64,000 nucleotides of DNA from Hygrophila difformis (Eukaryota; Streptophyta; Magnoliopsida; Lamiales; Acanthaceae): the NCBI GenBank assembly GCA_030278955.1, contig JAOANR010000014.1, positions 33,679,453-33,743,452 on the forward strand, given 5' to 3'. Of this stretch, positions 1-10,595 are shown one piece after another. Each line of letters begins with the position of its first letter. The stretch's first letter is position 1. The notes below the pieces were generated by a model that worked only from the letters and a program-made list of their open reading frames with translations, was not told the origin of the DNA and made no database searches. The position numbers were made by a program, and so were the translations under genes.

Positions 1-1056
1 ATGGCGTTGATTGCGCGGCAATCAACACACATCCTCCATTCATCGTTCTTCTTTGGCACGAGTAGGACTGGAACGACACAACGCGATAAGCTTTCACGGA
101 CCCATCCCTTGTCAAGTAATGCTTGGACTTGTCGCTGAACTTCCTTCGTTTCCTCGGGATTCATGCGATAAGCTGGTCTGTTCGGGATGGAGGCTCCGGG
201 AACAAAATCAATTATGTGCTCGACACCTCTCAACGGTGAGAGTCCAGCTGGGACTTTATCGGGAAAAACATCTTTGTTCCTATCAAGCATTTCAGAAAAT
301 TCCAAAGGCATTTCACGTGCAGCAGTGATAGTTCTAAAAATAAAATCATCAGGTTTAATGTAAGCAAGGAAACAGTGACCTGTAGGTTCAGGTTCCATTG
401 TAGCCTGCTTGAATTCAGCTTTAGTAAATATCAGACATTGACTGGGAGTGTCGGATGATTCAACAATCTTTGCTTTACCTCTGGCCTTTGCTTTGAAATT
501 AGCCTCTTCTTGAGCGATGTTTTCCCTAAGCTTCTCTTGATCAAGACGAACAACTTTGACTGACAATGGCTTGAACAGATAATCCCGCTGTTCGTGCTTG
601 AAATACAGCACATTGGCTTTTCCTCAATACGTGGCATCCTTATCGAATAACCATGGCCTACCCAATAAAACATGACAAGCGTCCATTGGCACAACGTCAC
701 ACAAGACTTTCTCAGTGTATGATCCCTTGGTGATCAGGACCCAAGCTTGTTGTGTAACCTTGGTCCGGCCACTTTAGTTCATCCACATAAGTTGGTAGGG
801 CTTGGAGTGCTCTTCAGTCGGTAGTTGTAACTTGCGAACAGTGTAAAGACTCACTACATTAGTGCAGCTACCGTTATCTACAATGATAGTGGCATTATTG
901 CCTAAAATAGTACCACGACAATGGAAAAGATTCTCCCTTTGCTCGTTGTCTGCAGATTCTGGCTCTTTGTCAGCACTCAAAGTTCTCATAGCAACTAAAA
1001 GATTCACGTCGTCCTCATCTTCAGGCACGACTTCAGGATTGACCGATTCGCCTTGA
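1..1056 (-). pseudogene. gypsy-1 pol, N-terminal part: protease and start of reverse transcriptase
   Basis: On the minus strand this continues the retrotransposon whose gag lies at 1065-2696. An aspartic protease segment sits near 774-1028 with the active-site-like motif IIVDNGSCTNVVS (the usual DSG is DNG here). A linker follows. At about 290-1 the reverse transcriptase begins with PNRPAYRMNPEETKEVQ, then RESLSRCVVPVLLVPKK and RMCVDCRAINAI, which is the normal start of a Ty3/gypsy RT. The catalytic palm lies outside the window. No single frame is open across the region: stops and frameshifts separate the protease, linker and RT pieces, so the copy is dead. The RT wording resembles plant chromoviruses, but the lineage call is an inference. 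Confidence 0.8.
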
Positions 1057-1064
1057 AGAAACTC

Positions 1065-1346
1065 TTATAGTTCAGGGTCTTCAAATTTGTTCTCATCTTC
1101 GGAGTCATAGACCTTGAATACTCCCGGTTCAATCTCAATCACTGGACGTTGGTCCTCACCAGTATTGAGGACAGCCACTCTCTTTGGCGGATTAGGACAT
1201 GTGGTAGCATAGTGACCCTTTTTCCCGCACTTGAAACAGATGATGTCTCGTGCGTCTCTGGCGGGTGGTCTCTGCTCTCTTCCTTGAGCTGGAGCTGGAG
1301 CTCGATTTCTTTCCTCTTGATTATATGCCTTGAAAGCCTGTCCCAA
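1065..1346 (-). pseudogene. gypsy-1 gag zinc-knuckle segment
   Basis: This minus-strand segment carries a single CCHC zinc knuckle (CFKCGKKGHYATTC, spacing C-x2-C-x4-H-x4-C), which binds retroelement RNA as the nucleocapsid part of Gag. It is followed by an acidic stretch leading to the protease. A stop codon at about 1360 separates it from the main gag frame. In a working element the two would be one protein. Confidence 0.85.
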
Positions 1347-1361
1347 ATCAAATCCTCGCTG

Positions 1362-2696
1362 TCAATCTCGACCTTGCTGCTGCTGCTGTGGCTGCCGATA
1401 ATTAGGTGGTGGTCGGATCAACCACGGTTTGTTGGGATTGTAATTGTAGTGTCCTGCGGGAGATGAAGTTGGCCGATGGGTTCTGCGCTTTACCTGTGCC
1501 TCGTACCTAATTGCCTTACGTACCAGGTTGGTCAGGTTGATATATCCCCTCATTTCCATTTCTTCATGGATGTCGGGTCTTAGGTGCTTTGCAAACCTGG
1601 CTAGTGTGATCTGTGGTTCCTCGTTCACTTGAGCCCTCATCATGAGCATTTCCATCTCACGATAGTACTCTTCAACAGTTTTATTGCCTTGCTGGAGGCC
1701 CACTAATTTCAGGTACATATCAGGCTTGTAGGTGTGAGGTACAAATCGTCGTTGCATAATGACCAGTAAATACTCCCAATTGGTGATCTGAGGTTGTCCT
1801 TCAGCATAGAGATCAGCACAATACTTTTGCCACCACAGTTGGGCATAGTCTCTGAATTCTGTCACGACCAACTGAAGCTTCTTGAAACTGGAGTAGTTGT
1901 GACAGTTGAAGATCATCTCCATGGACTGTTTCCAATCAAGAAATTCATTAGGATCACCTGTTCCTTTGAAGGTAGGAATAGTGAATTTAATGCATTTCAG
2001 GTTGTCGTCAGCCTGAGTTTCTTCTTCAAGAGCTGGCGGATCAAAATTGAGCCTTTGCCTAGCTGGCCGTGGAATGACTGTTGGGGCGGGTCCTGTGGCA
2101 AGGGGTGGCATAGCTAACGAATCGTCCATCTGAGGTTCAGGTTGTCCAACGGGGGTTGTCAGCAATGGTGGGTGCAGTCGGTGCCGAGCACTGGACCGAG
2201 GACCAAGACCCCTGTGGAATTCCCCAAATTGCAATTCTTGCTTAGCTATCGCTTCTTCTGCCGCTGTCATTTCCGCTTGAGAAACTCCGCTGGTTCCCTC
2301 AGGCGCCATCCTTAGATTATTTGGTGCTGGTGCAGGTGGTGGTATATTCTGATGAGTGGTGCTCGGAGGTGTGGTATTCTGAGATGTCGTGTTCTGAGGC
2401 GATGGAGTTGGATAGAAGGCTTCCTCCAGTCTCCTCTCGACTCGGTTCATGACGGTTCTCTGAATTGCCTCACTTTGGAATTGTACTCGTCCTGCAATAT
2501 CATCAACAATTTGATCAACACGCGAATTGACTTCTTCGACACGTTTACTCACAACTTCAATATTATTTGAATTGATATTTAAAGATTGAGTTAAAATGTC
2601 GAGGTCCGTCTTCTTGGCAGTTTCAGCTTTAATGGCGGTAATATCTCCCTGGATGGACCTAAGAATGTTCATCATGGCATGTTCTTGTCCTGCCAT
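1362..2696 (-). CDS. gag: gypsy-1 Gag capsid polyprotein (444 aa, cut off before the zinc knuckle)
   Basis: This is the Gag structural protein of a minus-strand Ty3/gypsy retrotransposon. Residues 1-100 look like a coiled coil with regular heptads (SKRVEEVNSRVDQIVDDI). Residues 100-235 are Pro/Ser/Thr-rich and low complexity. From about 240 to 410 the retrotransposon gag fold appears: FKGTGDPNEFLDWKQSME, YAQLWWQKYC, MQRRFVP, LQQGNKTVEEYYREMEMLM and ARFAKHLRPDI. The C-terminus is Gln-rich (PQQQQQ) and ends at a stop just before the zinc-knuckle segment, so the normal gag-pol reading is broken. The ATG at 2696 is the first Met of the coiled coil. A 1.5-kb leader separates it from the primer binding site. 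Confidence 0.85.
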   Translation of the reverse strand: MAGQEHAMMNILRSIQGDITAIKAETAKKTDLDILTQSLNINSNNIEVVSKRVEEVNSRVDQIVDDIAGRVQFQSEAIQRTVMNRVERRLEEAFYPTPSPQNTTSQNTTPPSTTHQNIPPPAPAPNNLRMAPEGTSGVSQAEMTAAEEAIAKQELQFGEFHRGLGPRSSARHRLHPPLLTTPVGQPEPQMDDSLAMPPLATGPAPTVIPRPARQRLNFDPPALEEETQADDNLKCIKFTIPTFKGTGDPNEFLDWKQSMEMIFNCHNYSSFKKLQLVVTEFRDYAQLWWQKYCADLYAEGQPQITNWEYLLVIMQRRFVPHTYKPDMYLKLVGLQQGNKTVEEYYREMEMLMMRAQVNEEPQITLARFAKHLRPDIHEEMEMRGYINLTNLVRKAIRYEAQVKRRTHRPTSSPAGHYNYNPNKPWLIRPPPNYRQPQQQQQGRD

Positions 2697-3066
2697 TTCA
2701 CAGATAAAAATATGTATAGATATAAGAAGTCAGAAAATATTAACAGAAAATTTGTAGAGTGAACTCCCCGAGTGTATCTCTCACACACAGCTTCCTTGGT
2801 TCCAAACACCCTGTTGAAATTTAACCTGCTCCAAGGAATAGTCAGATGCACAAGGACAGATGTGATATGTGACGCACAGTCTAAGAGTCAGAATGGACTG
2901 TTCGACTCAATCAAATAAACGCACAGAAGTGTGAGCTTAATACAATCTGATTTATGTTCACAGTTTTAAACAAGTATTGCAGGTAATTAAAAGTGTATAC
3001 GGACCCGATATGGAAGTGTAAAAATAAAGCTCGCAAGAAAAATCACTCTTGGAAATGCCCTGATTA

Positions 3067-3201
3067 CTCAAATAACTTCTCGGGCTAGGTTTCACAAACT
3101 GCCAGTCTCGATATTCACTTTATTGTGCAAACACTCAAGTGACTTCTCGGGCTAGGTTTCAGTCTGTGCCAGTCCGATATTTACTTTATTGTAATCCTCA
3201 A
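3067..3201 (-). repeat. Imperfect 65-bp tandem repeat in gypsy-1 leader
   Basis: Two adjacent units share ACTTCTCGGGCTAGGTTTCA, then a GCCAGTC word, then a CGATATT-ACTTTATTGT tail. The first starts near 3067 and the second near 3133. Confidence 0.75.
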
Positions 3202-3359
3202 ACACTCAAAATATGGGAAATATCCACACGCGCGTAAAGGATGCGTGAATTGTACTTCGTGTGACACGTGGCAGCAGCGTAGTGGATGGTGAGATTCCCA
3301 GGTTTCAACAAACTGATCACTTTCAACAATTGGTGAAACTTATGTAAGCTGGTCGCGAA

Positions 3360-3690
3360 ACTGTTTTTGTAGCGCGAGAGGGGCTGTGGCGCGAAATCGT
3401 GTCTCGCGACACGAGCTTGGCGACTCAGTCTGGAGACTTGCACCTCTTCACTTTGGGATATTGTGTCACTAGCCTGGACCGTGGCGCGATACTTGGCCTA
3501 GCGACAGCCTTATGTTCCACGACAGGGTCTTGCATTGTATTTTCTTCTCTTTTGATTGTGTCGCTAAGCGTGGCCTAGCGACAGGACTTTGTTTCGCGAC
3601 AGGTACTTCGCGACTGGATCACTTTGCCTTTCCTTTAGTGTGTCGCTAGCCGTGGGCTCGTGACAGGAATATGGATCACGACTGGAGGAT
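3360..3690 (-). repeat. Cluster of TCGCGAC-type words, leader copy
   Basis: Short words such as CGCGACAGG, CGCGACTGG, TCGCTAGC and TCGCGAC recur many times in both orientations. They mix with the half-palindrome TCGCGA, inside sequence of otherwise ordinary composition. Confidence 0.6.
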
Positions 3691-4236
3691 CGCGACTGAG
3701 GCGGTGGAATCTGCCTTTACTTGAGAATCTTTTGATGGTGACCCACTCGCACTCTCCCAACAAACTCGTCAGGCGTACCACACAATTAAAAATCCCAAAA
3801 TGTAGGATGTGGACACGTATTCCTTTGTCCCCAAGAAACCCTAATAACATGTACTATCTATTACAATTTCTTGATCAAACAGTGCACTGCCAAGAACAAT
3901 ATGATGTTCATCCGAGTTCATACAATCCTCAAGAACACTCGAACAATAATATCCCGAACCAAACTCACTCAAACCAAACCCTCATATCCCCAAATCTGTC
4001 CAAAACCCTTAAACACCTATTTAATAAAGTAAACACCAATCAAATAAGCATTTAAGCTCACGGTTTTAAACAAACGGAGAGGCCGAGATAGATTTTGAGC
4101 AAGATAAATGGGTAGCAACAAGAATCACAAGAAAACCGAGACAACACAAACCAAGAACACAATATTTTTAGGGTTTTGATTTTTAATGATGGAAAACAAA
4201 ATGAAAATATGGAGAAATTTGCAAATGCCAAGAATG

Positions 4237-4248
4237 GCTTTGATACCA
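4237..4248 (-). other. gypsy-1 primer binding site
   Basis: On the minus strand this reads TGGTATCAAAGC, one mismatch from the initiator-Met tRNA complement TGGTATCAGAGC. It lies 7 nt from the LTR edge at 4256. Confidence 0.8.
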
Positions 4249-4698
4249 AATTTTATGCCGTAGCCCGGGACCAATTCTTGAGCAATTTGCAATGGGGAGG
4301 TCGAAATGAAGAACAAGCAAGGAAAAATTAGAGGATAACCAAACCTAGATCGAAGGGGACCCGGATTCACTCAAAGGACTCGACTTAACTAGCCCGAAGA
4401 GACCCCTTCCAAGTGCAACGATCTTGCTTCCATTGGCAACGGTTATATTGAAAGATTAGGATTCTTTGTTATAGGATTATAACAAAAATTGGCAACGATC
4501 TTTACTAATTGATGCCCAATTCAAAGGTACGACCCAGCAAAATTGGAAAACAATCAACAATGGCGTGAGGATTCCCAAGGGAATGGTGTCACGAGATTGC
4601 CGAGAACACTTGGTGCTCTCGGGAGAGAAAATGACTTTGAACAAAGAAAGGTATATTTCAAAATGATTCAAAGTGTTTACAAAGAGCTAGGGTTCCCA

Positions 4699-4706
4699 AA
4701 TATATA
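4699..4706 (-). promoter_or_regulatory. TATA-like element of gypsy-1 LTR
   Basis: The minus strand reads CCCCTATATATTTGGG inside the LTR, in a position suited to starting the element's genomic transcript towards gag. Confidence 0.45.
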
Positions 4707-4799
4707 GGGGAACCATTAAACAAGCCAAAACAAGGGATTAAACAACCCTACTATTGTTCTCAACAAACGGGGAAAGAAAAACAAGCAAAATCGGAAACT

Positions 4800-5072
4800 G
4801 TGTCGCGAGCCTCGAGCCTGTCGCGATCCTCGTCTCGCGCCAGGAAGCGGTCTGGCGACAGGAACTCGACTGGCGACTGGGAGAAGGTGGTCCGGATGGC
4901 TGGTGGTGCTAGACTGAAGGTGCGTGTCGCGAGTCACGACTCGCGCCAGGGTGCGGGCTGGCGCCATGAGCTGGACTAGCGACTCGTGTCGCGATACTTG
5001 GACTGTGGCGCTAGGCATGGCTCCCCGACAGGGGGTTCCGCGCCAGGGCATCTCGCGACAGGGTTCCAGGAC
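4800..5072 (-). repeat. Cluster of TCGCGAC-type words, LTR copy
   Basis: Words such as GTCGCGAG, TCGCGAC, CTGGCGACAGG and TCGCGCCAGG recur about every 15-40 bp, as in the leader cluster at 3360-3690. The stretch is GC-rich and followed by further CCGGCGA words to about 5240. Confidence 0.6.
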
Positions 5073-5535
5073 TGGAGCTTCGGGACTGGTTTGGTCTGGG
5101 GTCCATGGCCACTGTTCCGGTGTTGACCTCCGTTGACCGGCGATTTTTCCGGCAAAGTTCCTGTCAGATTCTGGCCAAGTTCCGGCGAACTTTCCGGCGA
5201 CGGCACGGTGGTGGCGGCGACGGCGACGGTGACGGTGGGACCCTCCGTTTTGACCTCCTTATGCTAATTTGATCTGTATTTGCATCTTGAGGTCATTCTG
5301 CATCCGATTTCAGTCCGAGGAGGTGGGACCCAGAGGGATGGGTCCCGGCTCCTTCCGGTATTCCTCCAACTGGATCAGCAACAGCATCTTTTCAGCCTTT
5401 CTAGGTTCAGTTTCATCCGTTTCCTGCAAAAGAAAACGATACACGGAATTAATGAACTTCTTGATCCGTTGTTGACTTACCGGTCTGTCCGGAATGATAG
5501 GAATTATCAGTCCATTCGATCCGGCGACCACGCCA

Positions 5536-5849
5536 ATATGTCTCAATTGCACTTGCCACTTAACAGGCTATATGGCTTCGAAGAATTCTGAGTGATGTTG
5601 GTCAAGAACAAGGAGGAGGAACCAAGCTATTCTGTGACAACAAATCATCCATCTCCATGGAAAAGAATCCGATGCACCACAATAGAACACGACATATTGC
5701 TCTCACTTCATTCGGAAGGCCATTAAAGATGGAGAAATCAATCTCGAGTACTGTGAATCTGAAAACCAAGTTTCAGATATTCTAACCAAGGCGCTGCCCC
5801 GAGGAAGATTCCAACGACTTGGATCTGCACTGGGCCTTGATCAACACAT
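5536..5849 (+). pseudogene. Ty1/copia RNase H C-terminal remnant
   Basis: Plus-strand reading gives the end of a copia RNase H: QAIWLRRIL, then KLFCDNKSSI, NPMHHNRTRHIAL, then after a frameshift LEYCESENQVSDILTKALPR and a terminal LG. The last motif is the hallmark of copia pol ends. An in-frame TAA sits just before QAIW and at least one frameshift near 5710. The left side is cut by the gypsy-1 LTR in the middle of the motif before QAIW, which suggests that gypsy-1 inserted into this copia element. A polypurine tract and LTR follow directly. Confidence 0.85.
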
Positions 5850-5850
5850 T

Positions 5851-5859
5851 AAGGGGGAG
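5851..5859 (+). other. Copia-1 polypurine tract
   Basis: AAGGGGGAG lies directly before TGTTAGAG, the usual plus-strand priming site next to a copia 3' LTR. Confidence 0.85.
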
Positions 5860-6136
5860 TGTTAGAGTTAATGCGTTGTTTGGAGTCAACACCTAGAAAT
5901 AAATAAGTTGTCCAGAGTTGTCATTTATTTGGAATTAAAAGTGTGTTTATGAGTTGTCTAAAGTGAATGAGGTGTCTATGTCTTTTAAGTTATCTATATG
6001 AATTTGTCTCCTCTATGTTTCAAGTCTCTCATGTATAAATAGGGGTTGTGATGTGTGCTGAAGATGCGAGATTGAGAAATAAAAACAACCTTCTCCTCTT
6101 CAAAAATTCCAAAACAAAAAATTAAATTAACGAACA
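5860..6136 (+). mobile_element. Copia-1 3' LTR
   Basis: It begins TGTTAGAG after the polypurine tract and contains TATAAATA at 6034-6041. The end is placed at CGAACA (6136), where LINE-like sequence begins soon after. An end near 6115 (CCAAAACA) is an alternative. No partner LTR is in the window. Confidence 0.65.
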
Positions 6137-8747
6137 CATCGATTGGAGGGTGTTCGATGATGCATGGTTTGCGTTGATTCCTCTCGTCTTCAGAGAATCG
6201 AACTGTAGTTTTTGGAAATGCTTGATGAGGTTTTAAAACAAGAAGAAATTATTTGGTATAAAAAATCTAGGGATAAATGGGTTCGGCTTGGGGATAGAAA
6301 CACTAGTTATTTCCATTCGCAAGGACATGTTCGACGTCAACAGGGGAAGGTCTTGGGGTGACGAATTGATGAGAATTGGGTGACGGATCCAGGCATTCTC
6401 TAAGCTCATGCAGTAGCTCACTTTGCATGGGCTTATTCACAATCTCACCCTCCTGCTCGTGTGGCCATGCAATTAGTTCCTCTTCAATCTCTTCCTGATG
6501 TTACTATTTTGGACGGTGAGGTTCAAGCACAAGAATTTAAAACAGCTATCAAAGCGCTTAGTGGATTTTCTGCTCCCGACATTGACGGTTTCCCTGCTAT
6601 CTTTTATAAGCACTATTTGCATGTTATTGGGGATTCTGTAGTGAATTTTGTCCACGCTACCATCTCTCTGGTTCCTTTGACAGTTCGATTGCGTCCACTC
6701 TTAATCCCGAAGGTGGCGTTCCTTAGAGAAATACGTGAGTTCATGCCCATCAGTCTGTGCAATGTTCTTTACAAAATTCTTTCGAAGGTAATTGTTAATA
6801 GACTTCGCCCTCTTCTTTGAGAATATATTAGTCCGTATCAGTCGGTTTTTTTACCTGGTCATGGGACATCTGGGAATGCTATCATCCTTCAAGAAATTAT
6901 CACTGCTTTTAGAAACATGAATCGTCGAGCTCAAGAATTTCTTTTCAAGATCGACCTTGAGAAAGCTTACGATAATATTAACTGGGACTTGCTAGAGTCG
7001 TGCTGGTGTGAGATGGGTCTTCTAGAATTTCTTACATCCATTATCATGTTCTGTGTTCGCTCTCCGACTTATTCTCTCCTTTGGAATGGTTTGATATTGG
7101 ATTCATTCACTCCCGTCAAGGGCCTTCGGCAAGGGATCCCCTTTCACCATATTTGTTTATTATTGTAATGGAAAAGCTATCCCGTCTTGGAAGCTCATCA
7201 TCTTATGTAGGGGTTCCTCGCCTTTATCGCATCTTTTATTCGCCGATGAGCTTCTTTTATTCGGCCGTGTCTAGTTCTCTTGCGCAAGAGCTCTCTTCAA
7301 TCCTTGGTATTGCTTTCACTGAAAACTTAGGGTGCTATTCGGGTTTTCCGGTCATCCATGTTCCAGCCAGGAAGGAGCAGTTTGATTTCCTGGTGGAGAA
7401 ACTGCAATCTAGACTTGGGATTCGGAAGCGTGGGCTTTTGAATATGTTTATCTGGAAAGACTCGCATAATCATGGCCTCCATCTTGTCAGCTGGAGTTAG
7501 ACGACGCTTCCAAGAAAAATGGCAGGAGTTGGCATTGGGAGTTGTAGGGACATGAACACAGCGTTGTTGGGGAAGATTCTTGCGGATCTCATTCGCGAGT
7601 CCCATAAGCCCTATGCCCATCTGCTTTGTACTAAATATAAATGTGGTATAGGCTTTTTTTTTTCTTTATATCTAAACCAGGGTCATCTCCTACATATCGA
7701 ACAATGATGAAGGTAGCACCATTATTTGCGGATGGCTTCCGTCTGCGCTTGGGATCCGGGAAATGCAATGTATAGTTTAAGCCATGGTTGAAGGGCGGCT
7801 CCATTGCTCCCCGCATTCCGTTTCTGAATATTTCGGATATCGATTTCAAGATGATTGATCTGTTTATAGATGGACATTGGAATTGGGATCATACTATGAC
7901 TTTAATTCCCGATTATATCAAGCAAGAAGCTGCAGATCTTGGCCTGCTGACTATTCATCCTCTGGCCTCTGATTTATGTGGTTGGATAGGCACTTCCTCA
8001 GGCTAATATACAGCTAAATCCGGGTATGCATGGCTCTTGGAGAAGCAAAGGTGTCGCGGTGATGGTACTAAGTTCTGGGTTTTTTTGGATAGATATGTAT
8101 TTCTTTGGCTAGATATGCCTGAAAAGATTCGTGTATTTCTTTGGCTAGCTGTGCATAATTATTTACCTACTAATTTGCTTCGGTTCAGACGTAACTTATC
8201 CCCCCTCCCCAGTATGCTCGATTTGTGGAGGTGGTGAACATGATTTCTTTCACTTATTTTTTCTTTGCTCTTGAGTGGCAAACGTATGGATCCAGATTAG
8301 GGGTCTACCAGCGGGGGTGGGGATGCTCCAGCATGGTGATATTTCATGTGTATTGCGACTTATTTCTCGCTAATGGTCTGGAGTCCATTGGGTGTTGATG
8401 TGGGGTATTTGTGCACCAGAGATGCCGCTTGTTTTAATGGTATGGAGACTTGCACTGATTTGGTTGTTAACCAAGCTTGTCACGTGGGAGATAGCTTTAA
8501 TAGGTCGTGCTCTTGGCTATCTCTTTCCATGGGATATATTCTTGTCTGTTGGCATCCGCGTCAGTTTAATGGCATGGTCCTTCATATAGATGGAAGTGCA
8601 TTGGGCAACCCAGGCCGACGGGTTTTGGTGGTGTTATTCGAGATAGGGACGATCATTGAGTTGAGGGTTTTTCTGGTTCAGTTGGCATCACAACCATCCT
8701 TGTTGTGGAACTTCATGGGATATGGAATAGTCTCAAGCGTCTTAGGC

Positions 8748-8790
<43 letters not shown>

Positions 8791-9241
8791 TTGACAAGCA
8801 TCTTAGGCAATTGGGTATTGAAGAAGCCTGTTACTATTCGGATTCTTTAGAAGCCTTGCATATTATCCAGCAGGGGTAGAGGCACGACATTGTCTATTCC
8901 TGTTGGTGATGAATATTCTGGACTTATTACAGCATAAACCGGGCTTCCATTGGTATCACCTTTTTAGGGAAGACAATTTTGTGGCAGACTCGCTGGCTAA
9001 GCGTGGTTCTCGTTCCGTTGACTTCTTCACTATGTGGGCATTCCCTCCAGATGATGTGCGGCCTCTCCTTGCAATGGATATGGCGGGTTTTTGGCTCCCT
9101 TGTCACTAAGGCTTCTCTCTGTTCTCTATTTTTTGGGTTCATTTTCCTCCCCCTCCCCCTTTTTCTTCTGTAGTTTTTTTTCTTAGTTTTCCTCTTTAGC
9201 TAACGCATGTGCGTCACTCTTCACCCAAAAAACAAAAAAAG
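6137..9241 (+). pseudogene. 5'-truncated L1-type LINE, ORF2 with RT, zinc domain and RNase H
   Basis: The plus strand encodes a broken LINE ORF2; the endonuclease end is absent. Visible in order: the pre-RT motif EEIIWYKKSRDKWVRLGDRN (about 6240-6305); GFSAPDIDGFPAIFYK (6565-6612); PISLCNVLYKILSKV (6745-6790); FLPGHGT (about 6850); KIDLEKAYDNINWDL with a catalytic Asp (about 6950-6992); and GLRQG (7123). The second catalytic box reads FADE where FADD is expected (about 7236). A zinc-binding CSICGGGEHDFFHLFF follows near 8215-8265. The RNase H begins at DGSALGNPG (8589) and ends in FREDNFVADSLAKRG, with a stop at 9107-9109. A short 3' UTR ends in an A-rich tail (about 9226-9241). Several frameshifts and stops make it inactive. 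The RNase H is also split by a T37 insertion at 8750-8794. Confidence 0.85.
8735..8809 (-). mobile_element. Poly(A)-only retroposed insertion with 15-bp TSD
   Basis: CAAGCGTCTTAGGCA (8735-8749) and CAAGCATCTTAGGCA (8795-8809) flank 45 bp made of G, 37 T and AACTTGA. A homopolymer between 15-bp direct repeats is what LINE-driven target-primed reverse transcription leaves when almost only a poly(A) tail is copied (minus strand here). It interrupts the LINE RNase H frame. Confidence 0.75.
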
Positions 9242-10331
9242 AACTAATATGCAATTTTTAAATTATTCATTACATATGTTCTAATGTTTATGAAAATCCA
9301 AAAATCCATCAATTAGTCAATATATAATTGGCCTTAAGATCTAATTCAAGGGTTTTGATAGAAAGTAAGAAATTTATAAACCTAATTCTATGATTATCGA
9401 AACTAGCATAGAAATTCCTAAATCATGCAAGATAGTGATATAAGGATTAGAAGTAAAAGATTTGATACACCTGGAACATAATTTTTATGGAAGAAGAAAT
9501 ATTATTGATGATGATGATTAAAAGGGCTTCAGGATAACATTATTCGGATCATTCCATCGAGATTGGAAGCACTCGGGCTTGGGTGATTCTTCGACAAACT
9601 GTACGTTCATCCCTAATTCTAATCTAAACTTGGAGCATGAACTTAAATTCTACTCTAGAACTACAACACAAGATAGATGAACAACACGATGGAATTGTGA
9701 AGTACAATAAAATGTAAACTACTCTAAACCTACCTAAAGAAAGCGTAAAATGTGATCTTGAGTGCTAGAGCTCTAGGTGATCTCTTTTCGAATGAGCCAA
9801 GGGTCTTATTTATTGGTGTGGAAGGTAACCGCTCCAAAAACCACCAGGAAATTGCTTTCGTGCCTTATCTTCAGCTAAGTCGCGCTCCATCTTGCCAATG
9901 CGTCATTTTTGTATTGGGGGTGCTTGAGATATTTAGTTTTGGACCTGATTTCTTTTGTGCATTGCATCATTCATGTGGGGCGTTTGCATTGAATATTTTG
10001 TCCTGGAGCATTTCTTCCTGAAATGAGAACAATAGCATATGTCAGAATCCTCTTCTCATTGTTAGTGCTTTATCTTGGACATGGCATGCTCTAACAGAGT
10101 GTTTAAGGCGTGCTTGTCAATATTTGATGCGCTTTCTTTTAGCTGTCAAATTTTCATCTTTTCTTGGCATTTTTAGCAAATCTTTTAGACTTTCTCCTAT
10201 GAGCAATTTTTCATTCTAAATCATTCATTTTTATCATATTGTTCATAAATTCATGGAAATGATGATTGATTTTCCACAGTTTGGACACAAAAATTGGACA
10301 GTCAAAATTGACAGTTATCAACAACCTCGCA
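9242..10331. other. Unassigned sequence between LINE tail and MITE
   Basis: No gene-like frame with support is visible. The texture (short A/T runs, TTATTTATTGG, no codon bias) resembles decayed LTR sequence, but no termini were found. The same stretch recurs at 14223-15312. A plus frame from about 9752 to 10021 has no recognisable motif. Confidence 0.5.
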
Positions 10332-10333
10332 TA

Positions 10334-10593
10334 CTCCCTCCATTTTTTATATAACCTCTCCCTTTCTACATAGCACGCAATCCAATGCACATTTTCAGTC
10401 ATTAATATCTCAAATTATATACAAGGAAAAATTATAAAAATTTGATAGTATAAAAGTACGCGATTAGACGAATCCAACAACATCTCATTTGACTATGTTT
10501 TATCTTATATAACTGTGCTAAAAATTGAATTAAAGTTACTTAATAAATAGTATCTACTATGTAAAAGGTAAACTTAAATAAAAACGGAGGGAG
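10334..10593. mobile_element. Stowaway (Tc1/mariner) MITE, copy 1
   Basis: A 260-bp AT-rich element starts CTCCCTCC and ends GGAGGGAG, the typical Stowaway terminal inverted repeats. It is flanked by TA on both sides (10332-10333 and 10594-10595). It encodes nothing. Confidence 0.9.
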
Positions 10594-10595
10594 TA

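Larger units (their letters stand above)
2697..4236 (-). other. gypsy-1 5' leader between primer site and gag
   Basis: This 1.5-kb untranslated leader has no credible coding frame. It contains a 65-bp imperfect tandem repeat (3067-3201) and a cluster of TCGCGAC/TCGCTAG-type words (about 3360-3690). The word cluster recurs in the LTR. Confidence 0.7.
4256..5535 (-). mobile_element. gypsy-1 5' LTR
   Basis: The inner edge is set by the adjacent primer binding site and a TG start (TGCCGTAGCCC on the plus strand). The outer edge is inferred at CGACCACGCCA, whose complement TGGCGTGGTCG pairs with the inner terminus with a few mismatches. Immediately beyond it copia RNase H coding begins. A minus-strand TATA-like stretch lies at 4699-4706. 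No second LTR is in the window, so the outer edge is not confirmed by an LTR pair or a TSD. Confidence 0.65.

Noticed and set aside
11..328. Plus-strand open frame of 105 codons
   Set aside because: It is the shadow of the RT start of gypsy-1 on the minus strand (PNRPAYRMNPEETKEVQ).
4125..4370. Minus frame across the gypsy-1 primer site
   Set aside because: It crosses the LTR edge and primer site, which are non-coding.
4716..5206. Overlapping open frames in both strands (Arg/Pro/Ser-rich)
   Set aside because: They come from the GC-rich TCGCGAC word cluster in the gypsy-1 LTR; no family motif and no consistent frame.
9752..10021. 89-codon plus frame, repeated at 14733
   Set aside because: It is kept only because of the recent duplication; no motif, no promoter, and it starts in low-complexity text.
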